Shown: positions 11,933 to 19,611 of the stretch, piece after piece
Position numbering within the stretch: position 1 is the first letter of the stretch
How the letters are laid out: every line of letters starts with the position of its first letter
NCBI RefSeq assembly: GCF_027107535.1
Contig: NZ_CP114283.1
Location: forward strand, 8,928,001-8,992,000
Direction of reading: 5' to 3'
Source of the DNA: Streptomyces aurantiacus
Lineage (GTDB): Bacteria > Actinomycetota > Actinomycetes > Streptomycetales > Streptomycetaceae
Length of the DNA stretch: 64,000 nucleotides
The notes under the pieces: model-generated
The model's input: only the letters and a program-made list of their open reading frames with translations
Database searches by the model: none
What the model was told of the DNA's origin: nothing
Made by a program: the position numbers and the translations under genes

Positions 11933-11964
11933 GTCGCTGGTCCACGGCACCCACCGTTACGACC

Positions 11965-12020
11965 GCAGTACGGCAGTACGCGCAGCATCCGCAGTACGCA
12001 CAGCATCCGCAGTAACTCCG
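11965..12020. repeat. 18-bp tandem repeats, left of the XRE-DUF397 pair
   Basis: Units GCAGTACGCGCAGCATCC (11973-11990) and GCAGTACGCACAGCATCC (11991-12008), with partial units on both sides. The 15-mer GCAGTACGCACAGCA recurs exactly at 13665-13679, on the other side of the XRE-DUF397 pair. Confidence 0.8.
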
Positions 12021-12102
12021 CAGCACCCACGTGCACCGCGCTCGCGCGTCACGCACGTCAGCGCCGCACCGCAGTCGCCAGTACCCGGTTCGGGAGCCGC
12101 TG

Positions 12103-12163
12103 GGCCGCGCGGGGCGACGGGCCGTTCGTCGGGACGACGACAGGCCCGTCGCCCCGCGCGGCC
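12103..12163. terminator. Very strong hairpin after GPP34
   Basis: A perfect 21-bp inverted repeat (arms 12103-12123 and 12143-12163) encloses a 19-nt loop. It has no U-tract, as is common in Streptomyces terminators. It should isolate the GPP34 transcript from the XRE gene. Confidence 0.75.
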
Positions 12164-12200
12164 GTGTGTCCACAGTCGTCCGTCGCCGTACGGACGGCAA

Positions 12201-12298
12201 GGTGGCGCGAGGTGGCGACAAGTGGCGTGTACGCACGGCATATCCGCTGTTTCCCAGCGGTAGTAAGCGCCTTGGTGGCAATCTGCTCAACAGCAGAT
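12201..12298 (+). promoter_or_regulatory. XRE-gene promoter region with phased repeats and dyads
   Basis: Three direct repeats of GTGGCG lie exactly 10 bp apart (12201-12230), on one face of the helix. They are followed by CCGCTG-N5-CAGCGG (12244-12260) and the perfect dyad ATCTGCT-CAAC-AGCAGAT (12281-12298), which ends 42 bp before the start codon. Autoregulation by the XRE protein is plausible. Confidence 0.45.
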
Positions 12299-12339
12299 AC
12301 GCAAAGTACAGGCAGCACGCAGCCGGAGGTGCACGTCCC

Positions 12340-13197
12340 GTGGCGTCCAATGTCAATCCCACCGTCAGGCGACGCCGGTTGGGCCAGGAGCTGCGACGGC
12401 TCCGCGAGCTCAAGGGCATGACGGCCGAAGAGGTCGCCGAGCGGCTGCTCGTCTCGCAGTCGAAGATCAGCCGCCTGGAGAACGGGCGGCGCAGCATCAG
12501 CCAGCGCGACGTCCGCGACCTGTGCGGGGTGTACGAGGTCGAGGACGTCCGGATCGTCGACTCGCTGATGCAGATGGCCAAGGACTCGCGCCAGCAGGGC
12601 TGGTGGCACTCCTTCGGCGACATCCCCTACAGCGTCTACATCGGTCTGGAGACCGACGCGGCGAGTCTGCGCGTCTACGACCCGCTGGTCGTGCCGGGCC
12701 TGCTGCAGACCCGTCCGTACGCCGAGTCGCTGATCCAGGGCGCGCTCCCCGAGGCGGCCCCCGGTGACATCGACAAGCGTGTGCAGGTACGGCTGCGGCG
12801 ACAGGAACGTATCTCCGACCTGGAGAACCCCTTGCGGCTGTGGGCCGTCCTGGACGAGGCCGCGCTGCGCAGGACCGTGGGCAACAAGCAGGTGATGATC
12901 GAGCAGTTGGAGCACCTCGTCGAGATGTCCCACGTGCCGCACGTGACGGTGCAGGTCATCCCGTTCACGATGGGCGCCCATCCGGGGGTGAGCGGTCAGT
13001 ACGCGATCCTCGAGTTCCCCGACGCGGCCGACTCCAGCGTGGTCTACATCGAGGGCGTCACGAGCGACCTGTACCTGGAGAAGGCGAACGACGTCCAGAA
13101 GTACAGCGTCATGTACGAGCATCTGCGGGCGCAGGCGCTCAACGCGGACCAGTCCCGTGAGTTCATCGCCGACGTCGCGAAGGACTACGCGCACTGA
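12340..13197 (+). CDS. XRE-family regulator with DUF5753 (Scr1-like)
   Basis: A 285-residue transcription factor. Residues 10-70 form an XRE helix-turn-helix (LGQELRRLRELKGMTAEEVAERLLVSQSKISRLENGRRSISQ). About 85-275 are the DUF5753 domain found with these regulators, including the motif VVPGLLQTRPYAESLI. The GTG at 12340 has GGAGGT 9 bp upstream. It is followed by a DUF397 gene. From memory, the S. coelicolor Xre/DUF397 pair Scr1/Scr2 in a similar neighbourhood promotes antibiotic production, so this is the likely counterpart. Its upstream region is rich in repeats, suggesting autoregulation. Confidence 0.88.
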   Translation: MASNVNPTVRRRRLGQELRRLRELKGMTAEEVAERLLVSQSKISRLENGRRSISQRDVRDLCGVYEVEDVRIVDSLMQMAKDSRQQGWWHSFGDIPYSVYIGLETDAASLRVYDPLVVPGLLQTRPYAESLIQGALPEAAPGDIDKRVQVRLRRQERISDLENPLRLWAVLDEAALRRTVGNKQVMIEQLEHLVEMSHVPHVTVQVIPFTMGAHPGVSGQYAILEFPDAADSSVVYIEGVTSDLYLEKANDVQKYSVMYEHLRAQALNADQSREFIADVAKDYAH

Positions 13198-13364
13198 ACT
13201 GATTCGGGGCCGATTTCGACCGCCCCTGCGAGAAGGGCGGGACAATACACCCTCGGCCTATCACGACGGAAGACCCAGCTGGTATATGCCATCCGGTCGA
13301 GTGAATAGTCTCTTCGTACGCCGATGTTGGCGAGTAGCGTCGATCACGCCAGGGAGCAACGACC

Positions 13365-13646
13365 TTGGCGCAATCCGAACCGTGGGTTCCACAGGGGACC
13401 CTCAGCTCGGTGACAGCAACTCAGCAACTGGCTACCGGAGCGAACATGGCAATCAAGCAGGGCTCCTCGGACACGTGGACGAAGTCTTCGTACTCCCAAG
13501 GAAACGGCGCATGCGTCGAGGTCAAGTCCCCTGTCCTGGCGGCGATGGCCGTCCGCGACTCCAAGGTCGTCGAAGGCCCCACACTGGCCTTCCCGGCGGA
13601 GTCGTGGAACGCCTTCGTCTCAGAAGTGAGCCGCGGCACCGTCTGA
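13365..13646 (+). CDS. DUF397 protein (Scr2-like)
   Basis: A small protein of 93 residues from the TTG at 13365, which has AGGGAG 8 bp upstream, or 66 residues from the ATG at 13446, which follows a weaker GGAG. The DUF397 core is clear: TWTKSSYSQGNGACVEV, then VAVRDSK-like (MAVRDSKVVEGPTLAF) and the closing WNAFVSEV. DUF397 proteins act with XRE/DUF5753 regulators, probably as direct partners in toxin-antitoxin-like or signalling pairs. It lies 167 bp after the XRE gene, so it may have its own promoter. Confidence 0.85.
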   Translation: MAQSEPWVPQGTLSSVTATQQLATGANMAIKQGSSDTWTKSSYSQGNGACVEVKSPVLAAMAVRDSKVVEGPTLAFPAESWNAFVSEVSRGTV

Positions 13647-13664
13647 TCTCAACGGATGCCTCGC

Positions 13665-13705
13665 GCAGTACGCACAGCAGAAGCGGTACGCACAGCAAGA
13701 GCACC
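13665..13705. repeat. 18-bp tandem repeats, right of the XRE-DUF397 pair
   Basis: Two 18-bp units, GCAGTACGCACAGCAGAA (13665-13682) and GCGGTACGCACAGCAAGA (13683-13700), belong to the same family as those at 11965-12020. They begin 18 bp after the DUF397 stop. Confidence 0.8.
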
Positions 13706-13741
13706 GACAACTGGATCAACAACTGCACACGCACCATGAAA

Positions 13742-13783
13742 GAGCCCTCTCGACTGGCCCGCCGTCCCGGCCGAGGGGGCTCG
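13742..13783 (+). terminator. Hairpin terminator after DUF397
   Basis: GAGCCC-TCTCG pairs with CGAG-GGGGCTC around a GC-rich loop. It lies about 95 bp after the DUF397 stop and closes the XRE-DUF397 unit. The remaining bases to 14047 are comparatively A/T-rich for this genome and hold the promoter of the next gene, with no clear boxes. Confidence 0.6.
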
Positions 13784-14047
13784 GCCCTGTCCGGGTGATC
13801 GCTGAAGGGCCCCTGCATTTGTGTGCATGCCGCGCAGATGTCGCACATGAAATCCGTGATCGTCCGCGTGGATCTTTCTTTCCACGGCGGCGGACCGACG
13901 GAAATGCGTTCCGATCCCCGCCAAATATGATCAGTCGCCTCACTGTTCACATACCGTTCCGCCTCTCAACCGACCGTTCCTGTTCGATTACAGTGCTGAG
14001 CTGTCGACCGTACGGACGGAATCGGATCGGGATCTCAGGAGGCCTCG

Positions 14048-15202
14048 GTGGGTGCGACAGCCGGTGCCGTCTGGGGCCGCGCCGAACAGCAGGACTTCCG
14101 CAGCCGGGTGCGTGGCACGCTCCTCGGCGCGGCGGTCGGTGACGCGCTGGGTTCGCCCGTCGAGGGCCTCACGCTGGAACAGATCCGTGAGGCGCACGGC
14201 GCGGAGGGGCTCACCGACCTGGCCTTCGGCCACGGCAGGCGCGGGGCCGTCTCGCATCTCACCCAGCTGAACCTGTTCTCGGTCGACGGGCTGATACGGG
14301 CCCAGGTGCGCCGGGACACCGGCGCCTGGCATCCGCCGACGGATCTGCACCGCGCCTATCTGCGGTGGGCCTCCACGCAGCGCGACTGGGGCCCGGACGA
14401 ACGGCGCAAGGAGGACGGGTGGCTGGCGCGCGAGGAGTGGCTGTACGCCCGGCGTGAGCCCGCGCGCGCCTGTCTGATCGGCCTCGGCGACGAGCTGATG
14501 GGCACGCTGGACGCACCCAAGAACCCCGACGAGCGGGGGGTGGAGGCCACGGCCCGCTCCGCGCCGTTCGGGCTGCTGGTCGGCTGGGAGCCGCAGCTCG
14601 TCATGCAGCTCGCGGTGGAGTGTTCGGCGCAGACGCACGGCCACCCCCTGGCCTACCTGTCGGCGGGCGCGTACGCCGTCATCGTGCACGGGCTCGCGCG
14701 CGGTGAGAGCCTCGACACCGCCGTCCAGCGGGCGCTGCAGCTGCTGGCCGCCCGCCCGGGGCAGAAGCCCGTCGCGGAGGCGCTGCAGCGGGCTCTGGGG
14801 GCCGTACGGCAGGGCATGCCGACTCCGGCCCGGGTCGAGGACCTGGCCGGGGACGGCACGGCGGACGGGCTGCTCTCGGTGGCCGTGTACTGCGCGCTGG
14901 TCGGCGAGGACACCCGGCACGGGCTGTGCCTGTCGGTGAACCACGGTGGCGCGTCGGCCGCCGCCGGCGCCCTCACCGGCGCGCTGCTCGGAGCCATGCA
15001 CGGCGAGACGGCCCTTCCGCCGTCCTGGCTGGCCGAGCTGGAGGGCCGCCCCACCATGCTGGTCCTCGCGGACGACTTCGCGATGGAGATGACCCAGGGC
15101 CCGGCCCTGCACGGTCCGGCGGGCTCCTCACCGGGCTGGCTGGCCCGGTATCCGCGCGGGTACGCGGCCCTGCCGGGAGGCACGCCGGTCCCGGCGGTCT
15201 GA
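14048..15202 (+). CDS. ADP-ribosylglycohydrolase-fold protein lacking metal-site motifs
   Basis: A 384-residue protein of the DraG/ARH superfamily, which removes ADP-ribose from proteins or small molecules. The N-terminal signature is present (RGTLLGAAVGDALGSPVEG), as is the C-terminal helix (ALTGALLGAMHG). The residues that hold the two magnesium ions are not: the usual TDDT-like motif reads TQLN (in HLTQLNLFSVDGL), and the usual GGDxDT reads GGASAA (in NHGGASAAAG). It may therefore bind ADP-ribose without cutting, or act on something else. The GTG at 14048 follows CAGGAGG. A strong hairpin follows the gene. Confidence 0.85.
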   Translation: MGATAGAVWGRAEQQDFRSRVRGTLLGAAVGDALGSPVEGLTLEQIREAHGAEGLTDLAFGHGRRGAVSHLTQLNLFSVDGLIRAQVRRDTGAWHPPTDLHRAYLRWASTQRDWGPDERRKEDGWLAREEWLYARREPARACLIGLGDELMGTLDAPKNPDERGVEATARSAPFGLLVGWEPQLVMQLAVECSAQTHGHPLAYLSAGAYAVIVHGLARGESLDTAVQRALQLLAARPGQKPVAEALQRALGAVRQGMPTPARVEDLAGDGTADGLLSVAVYCALVGEDTRHGLCLSVNHGGASAAAGALTGALLGAMHGETALPPSWLAELEGRPTMLVLADDFAMEMTQGPALHGPAGSSPGWLARYPRGYAALPGGTPVPAV

Positions 15203-15282
15203 ATCACGCAGACCGTCGGCCGCCTCCGCGGATCGTCGGCCGCCACGCGGCCGGTGCACGGCCGGTGCGCCCCGGAACAGGT

Positions 15283-15312
15283 CGGGGCGACCGCTCGTTC
15301 CCGAGCGGTCGC
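15283..15312. terminator. Bidirectional terminator
   Basis: A perfect 13-bp stem (arms 15283-15295 and 15300-15312) with a TTCC loop lies between two convergent genes and can end both transcripts. Confidence 0.85.
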
Positions 15313-15334
15313 CCTCCTGCCTCGCGTGTGCGGA

Positions 15335-16900
15335 TCAGTCCTTGACCGGCGTGCCCACCACGTCGTCCACGGGTCCGGCCGGGGCCGGTACCGCCGCGGC
15401 GGTGGATCCGCCGTCATCCGTGTTGATCTTCGCGATGAGCGCGTCCCTTTCCGGGGTGTCCTCCGGCTTCACGTAGCCGACGACGATGTAGAGGACGAGC
15501 GACACCGCGAGCGGGATCGACACCTGGTACTGGAGCGGGACTCCGCCGTCGACGTTCCAGCTGATCGGGTAGTTGACCAGCCAGAAGGTGACCAGTCCGA
15601 CGCCCCAGCTGATCAGTGCCGCCGTCGGGCCGCTCTTGCGGAACCACGGCAGCAGGCCCAGCATCAGCGGGATCGCGATCGGACCCATCAGGCCCGCCAC
15701 CCACTTGATGACGACGGTGATGATGTCGCCGAAGAAGGCGGAGTTGACCTGGGTCGCGATGGCCATCGACAGACCGAGGAAGAGCAGCGTGGCCCAGCGG
15801 GCGGCCAGCAGTCCCATCCGGGTGTCCCACTCGCGCGCCTTGCGTGAGACCGCGGGCATGATGTCGCGGGTGACGACTGCGGCGATCGCGTTGGCGTCGG
15901 ACGAGCACATCGCCATGGTGTGGGAGAAGAATCCGACGACGACCAGACCCAACAGCCCGTGCGGCAACAGCTGTTCGGCCATCAGCGCGTACGAGTCGCC
16001 CGGCGCGTCCGTCTTGATGATCAGCGGCGCGACCCACATCGGGAAGAACAGCACGAGCGGCCAGACCAGCCAGAGCGCGGCGGACAGCGCGGCCGAGCGC
16101 GTGGCGGACTTCGCGGAGTCCGTGGCCATGTAGCGCTGGGCCTGGTTCCACATGCCGCCGTTGTACTCGAAGGTCTTGATGAACAGGTACGCGATCAGGA
16201 AGACCATCATGTACGGGCCGGCCAGCGGCTTGGTGTGGCCGTCGAGCGCGGGCTCGTCCCAGACGCTCCAGAGGGTGCCGAAGCCGTTCAGCTCGGCCAT
16301 GACGGCGACGAGCATCGCGATGCCGGCGACGAACTGGATGATGAACTGGCCGAGTTCGGTGAGGGCGTCGGCCCAGAGCCCGCCGACCGTGCAGTAGACG
16401 GCCGTCACCGCGCCGGTGATGAGGATGCCCATGTTGAGCGAGACACCGGTGAAGACGGACAACAGGGTGGCGATGGCGGCCCACTTGGCGCCGACGTCCA
16501 CGATCTTCAGCAGGACGCCGGACCAGGCGAGCGCCTGCTGCGTGGGCAGGTTGTAGCGGTTCTTCAGGTACTCCAGTGGCGAGGCCACGTGCAGCCGAGA
16601 GCGCACCCGGTTGAGCCGGGGCGCGAACAGCTTCGCGCCGATCGCGATGCCGATGGCGATCGGGAAGGACCAGGTGACGTAGGAAGTGACGCCGTACGTG
16701 TAGGCGATTGCCGCGTAGCCCGTGAACATCACGGCGCTGTAGCCGGACATGTGGTGCGAGATGCCCGACAGCCACCACGGCATCTTGCCGCCGGCCGTGA
16801 AGAAGTCGCTGACGTCGTCCACACGTTTGTGGGACCACAGGCCGATCGCGACCATCACACCGAAGTAGCCGATGAGCACGGCCCAGTCGAGACCGTTCAT
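15335..16900 (-). CDS. Sodium:solute symporter (SSS family)
   Basis: A 521-residue inner-membrane transporter with about 13 hydrophobic segments, normal for the SSS family, which carries solutes such as sugars, proline, pantothenate or carboxylates with sodium. Typical features are the N-terminal LIGYFGVMVAIGLWSHKRVDDVSDFFTAGG with GGKMPWW, and a disordered Ala/Pro-rich tail. The ATG at 16900 follows GGGAGGGGG. The substrate cannot be assigned; close relatives are often called sugar transporters. It has its own promoter region with a CATGTT dyad. Confidence 0.9.
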   Translation of the reverse strand: MNGLDWAVLIGYFGVMVAIGLWSHKRVDDVSDFFTAGGKMPWWLSGISHHMSGYSAVMFTGYAAIAYTYGVTSYVTWSFPIAIGIAIGAKLFAPRLNRVRSRLHVASPLEYLKNRYNLPTQQALAWSGVLLKIVDVGAKWAAIATLLSVFTGVSLNMGILITGAVTAVYCTVGGLWADALTELGQFIIQFVAGIAMLVAVMAELNGFGTLWSVWDEPALDGHTKPLAGPYMMVFLIAYLFIKTFEYNGGMWNQAQRYMATDSAKSATRSAALSAALWLVWPLVLFFPMWVAPLIIKTDAPGDSYALMAEQLLPHGLLGLVVVGFFSHTMAMCSSDANAIAAVVTRDIMPAVSRKAREWDTRMGLLAARWATLLFLGLSMAIATQVNSAFFGDIITVVIKWVAGLMGPIAIPLMLGLLPWFRKSGPTAALISWGVGLVTFWLVNYPISWNVDGGVPLQYQVSIPLAVSLVLYIVVGYVKPEDTPERDALIAKINTDDGGSTAAAVPAPAGPVDDVVGTPVKD

Positions 16901-17015
16901 GTGCCCCCTCCCAGGGTCGTGAAGCGCCCGCTCATCGTGGGTTTGATGGCATGACTCCGACAACCACTCGTACAGTCAAAGGGAGGTAAAATAGTTCTGC
17001 TTACTGACCTCGGTT

Positions 17016-17031
17016 CATGTTTCTGAACATG
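17016..17031. promoter_or_regulatory. Inverted repeat upstream of the symporter
   Basis: CATGTT-N4-AACATG lies 116 bp before the symporter start and 12 bp after the end of the upstream SDR. It is a plausible operator or upstream activator site. Confidence 0.4.
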
Positions 17032-17042
17032 GTGCGTGGCGA

Positions 17043-17828
17043 CTACCGCATCAGCTCCCCCGCGTTGACCAGCAAGGACTGCCCTGTGATCGCCCGTGCC
17101 CGGTCCGACGCCAGGAACACCGCGGCGTCCGCCACGTCTCCGTCCGTGGCCAGCTCGGGCAGCGCCATCCGCGAGGTCAGCCGCTCCAGCACCTCGGCCT
17201 CCGGCACGCCCTCGGTGTACGCGGTGAACTGCACGTACGCCTCCACCGGCGGGCCCCACATCCACCCCGGCAGCACGGTGTTCACCCGGATCCGATGCGG
17301 ACCGAGCTCCCGCGCCATGGAGTACATCGCGCTGGTCAGCGCGCCCTTCGAGGCCGCGTACGCCGCCTGTCGCACCTGGGAGGGGGCGGCGACCGACGAC
17401 TGCGTCCCGATGACGACCACCGACCCGCCGCGCTCCTTCAGCGCGGGCAGGCAGGCGCGGGTCATCCGCAGCGTGCCGAGCAGGTTCACGTCGAGCACGG
17501 CCTGCCAGGTGGCGAAGTCCGCGTCCTCCAGGCCGCCGAAGTAGCTGTCCCAGGCGGCCACATGGACGACCGCGTCGAGCCGGCCGAAGCGCTCCACGGC
17601 GAGCGCCGTCAGCGCCTCGCACTGGGCCTCGTCGGTGATGTCGGTCGCCCGGTACGCCGTGTGCGTGCCGTCCGGGTCGAGTTCGGCGGCGGCCTTGGCG
17701 AGATTCGCCTCGGTGCGCGCGCCGAGGACGGCGTTGCCGCCGTCGCGCACGACCGCCGCCGCGACCTGGTGGCCGAGTCCGGCGCCCACCCCCGAGACGA
17801 CGACTGTCTTGCCCTGGAGCAGTGACAT
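17043..17828 (-). CDS. Short-chain dehydrogenase/reductase
   Basis: A 261-residue classical SDR. The Rossmann glycine motif is slightly varied (GVGAGLGHQVA). The active site is Ser in VVIGTQSSVA with YAASK, and the end is typical (ITGQSLLVNAGELM). It uses NAD(P) to oxidise an alcohol or reduce a ketone; the substrate is unknown. The ATG at 17828 follows GGGAGG. A perfect palindrome of the CTGAC-N5-GTCAG family lies 28 bp upstream, shared with the divergent EthD-like gene. The same motif precedes other catabolic genes in this window, so a common regulon is likely. Confidence 0.9.
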   Translation of the reverse strand: MSLLQGKTVVVSGVGAGLGHQVAAAVVRDGGNAVLGARTEANLAKAAAELDPDGTHTAYRATDITDEAQCEALTALAVERFGRLDAVVHVAAWDSYFGGLEDADFATWQAVLDVNLLGTLRMTRACLPALKERGGSVVVIGTQSSVAAPSQVRQAAYAASKGALTSAMYSMARELGPHRIRVNTVLPGWMWGPPVEAYVQFTAYTEGVPEAEVLERLTSRMALPELATDGDVADAAVFLASDRARAITGQSLLVNAGELMR

Positions 17829-17855
17829 TGCGGGCCTCCCGGCTCTGGCGGTTGA

Positions 17856-17872
17856 TCTGACGGTCCGTCAGA
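17856..17872. promoter_or_regulatory. TetR-like operator, site A
   Basis: TCTGACGGTCCGTCAGA is a perfect 17-bp palindrome in the gap between the SDR (minus) and EthD-like (plus) genes. It is one of at least six copies of CTGAC-N5-GTCAG in the window. Confidence 0.75.
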
Positions 17873-17929
17873 GTAGGTGCGTCCGGCGGAGGACGGAAGC
17901 CCGGAGGACACAGGCCCCGAGGAACGCGA

Positions 17930-17976
17930 AGAGCCTGAAGAACCCGAGAAGCCCGAGAAACCCTAGGAACCCTAGG
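17930..17976 (+). repeat. Purine-rich degenerate tandem repeat in a 5' leader
   Basis: A unit close to CCNGAGAAN repeats about five times, ending in two copies of CCTAGGAAC, just before the start of the EthD-like gene. CTAG is rare in this genome, so two copies nine bases apart are notable. Confidence 0.5.
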
Positions 17977-17998
17977 AACACGGAGAAGGGGGAGCGCC

Positions 17999-18874
17999 AT
18001 GCTCGATGACACACCGGTCGACACGCGCAGCGAGGTGTACGCGGAACTGGCCGCCGTCGGCCCGTACGGCGTCCGTCCCGGCCACGCCCTGATCACGATG
18101 GTGGAGCCGCATCCGGGCCACGAGTACGCGTACAACCGCTGGTACGAGGACGACCACTACTACGCGGGCGCGATGGCCATGCCCTGGATGGCGGCGGGCC
18201 GCCGCTGGGTCGCGACCCGCGACCTCCAGCTCCTGCGCTACCCCGAGAAGTCCGCGGTCGCCCAGCCGGTCACCGCCGGCTGCTACCTCTCGACGTACTG
18301 GGTCACTGACGGCCGCTACGACGAGCACATGAAGTGGACGGTCGGCATCAACAAGCGGCTGAACCGGGACGGCCGGGTCTACCAGGACCGTACGCACGTC
18401 TTCACCGCGTTCCAGGACCACGAGGCGACGGTGTACCGGGACGGGGCGGCCGGGCCGCGCGACTTCCACGCCCTCGACCACCCGTACGCGGGCCTGGTGC
18501 TTCAGGTGATCGACGCCGAATCACCGGAACAGCGCACCGAGTTGCTGGAGTGGCTGCGCTCCCGCCACCTGCCCAAGCACCTCGCGGGCTCCCCCGCCGC
18601 CATGGTCACGGTCTTCCGCCCGACCCCGCTCCCCGGCGACCGCATGTCGTACGTGAAGCAGGTCGAGGGCGTCGACACGCGGCTGACGCTGCTGTGGTTC
18701 CTGGAGGCGGACCCCCGGGAGTGCTGGGAGGAGTACTTCACGGGGCTGGAGGCCCCGGTGGCCGCTGCATCCATGAGCGGCTCCGCCGCGGGCGGGCTGG
18801 GACGCGTCGAGTTGGTGGCCCCCTTCATCCCCACCGTGCCGGGGACCGACCGGTACGTCGACCGGCTCCGCTGA
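17999..18874 (+). CDS. EthD/dimeric alpha-beta barrel-like protein
   Basis: A 291-residue soluble protein with what look like two ferredoxin-like halves. The segment NRWYEDDHYYAGAMAMPWMAAGRRW is like the RWY-(D/E)-x-H motif of EthD and related dimeric alpha-beta barrel proteins. A second half begins about residue 165 (GLVLQVIDAESPEQRTELLEWLRSRHLPKHL). Such proteins accompany oxidative degradation of aromatics, ethers or steroids. The start follows GAAGGGGGAG. It is divergent from an SDR and shares its operator, which suggests one pathway. The family call is moderate; the reaction is unknown. Confidence 0.78.
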   Translation: MLDDTPVDTRSEVYAELAAVGPYGVRPGHALITMVEPHPGHEYAYNRWYEDDHYYAGAMAMPWMAAGRRWVATRDLQLLRYPEKSAVAQPVTAGCYLSTYWVTDGRYDEHMKWTVGINKRLNRDGRVYQDRTHVFTAFQDHEATVYRDGAAGPRDFHALDHPYAGLVLQVIDAESPEQRTELLEWLRSRHLPKHLAGSPAAMVTVFRPTPLPGDRMSYVKQVEGVDTRLTLLWFLEADPRECWEEYFTGLEAPVAAASMSGSAAGGLGRVELVAPFIPTVPGTDRYVDRLR

Positions 18875-18982
18875 CCGCCGCCGACTCGGCCGTGGCCGTC
18901 CCGCTGATCCGTCACCCGGACGCGGCATACTCCGCGGCGTCCCGTCGTTGACCAACACACCTGTCTGCGAAGGGACTTGAGG

Positions 18983-19498
18983 ATGACCTCGGTACGCGCG
19001 CTACCGCTCGCGGCGACCCTGCTCACCGGCACGGTCGCTCTCTACATCACGTTCGTGGCGTTCGGGAACATCACGGACTTCGGCACCAACCAACAGTTCG
19101 TCCAGCACGTCCTGTCCATGGACACGACCTTCAAGGACGACGACCTGATGTGGCGGGCCGTGGAGTCGAAGGGGCTCCAGGACGCGGCCTACGTGGCGAT
19201 CATCGTCTGGGAGACGATCGCCGCACTCGTCCTGATCTGGGCCACGGTCCAGTGGTTCCGGCACGACCACGTCAACGCCCGGCGGACCTCCACCATCGGT
19301 CTGCTGATGCTGATGCTGCTCTTCGGCGCCGGATTCCTCGCGATCGGCGGCGAGTGGTTCGCGATGTGGCAGTCGGAGGACTGGAACGGTCTGGACGCGG
19401 CGATGCGGGTCTTTCTGATGAGCGGGGTCGTGCTGCTGGTCATCCACCTTCCGATGGACCGGGCCGGGGATGCCTCCGCCTCGCGTACCGGCGTCTAG
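18983..19498 (+). CDS. DUF2165 small integral membrane protein
   Basis: A 171-residue protein with four membrane helices, matching DUF2165. Typical features are the first helix with FVAFGNITDFGTNQQFVQHVLSMDTTF and the WRAVESKGLQDAAY segment before the second helix. The function is unknown for the family. The ATG at 18983 has AAGGGA at a good distance; the TTG 6 bp earlier would sit too close to it. It is a single gene, convergent with the ATPase-TPR gene. Confidence 0.88.
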   Translation: MTSVRALPLAATLLTGTVALYITFVAFGNITDFGTNQQFVQHVLSMDTTFKDDDLMWRAVESKGLQDAAYVAIIVWETIAALVLIWATVQWFRHDHVNARRTSTIGLLMLMLLFGAGFLAIGGEWFAMWQSEDWNGLDAAMRVFLMSGVVLLVIHLPMDRAGDASASRTGV

Positions 19499-19545
19499 GC
19501 GGCTGCTCCGCGGAAGGGTTGTCCGGTACCTGCGGGCCGTGGCCG

Positions 19546-19565
19546 GTCGCGCGGTTCCCCGCCCC
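19546..19565. repeat. Dispersed intergenic repeat, copy 2 (inverted, diverged)
   Basis: GTCGCGCGGTTCCCCGCCCC is the near-complement of the GGGGCGCGGGGAACTGCGCG element at 5512-5531 and 39998-40017. It lies between convergent genes. Confidence 0.5.
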
Positions 19566-19611
19566 CGGCGGGGCACGCCGTGGCGGAGGTGCGCCGCGGC
19601 TCAGCGACCGG

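Noticed and set aside
13446..13646. Shorter DUF397 start at ATG 13446
   Set aside because: Possible, but the TTG at 13365 has a better-spaced ribosome site. Recorded as the alternative in the gene entry.
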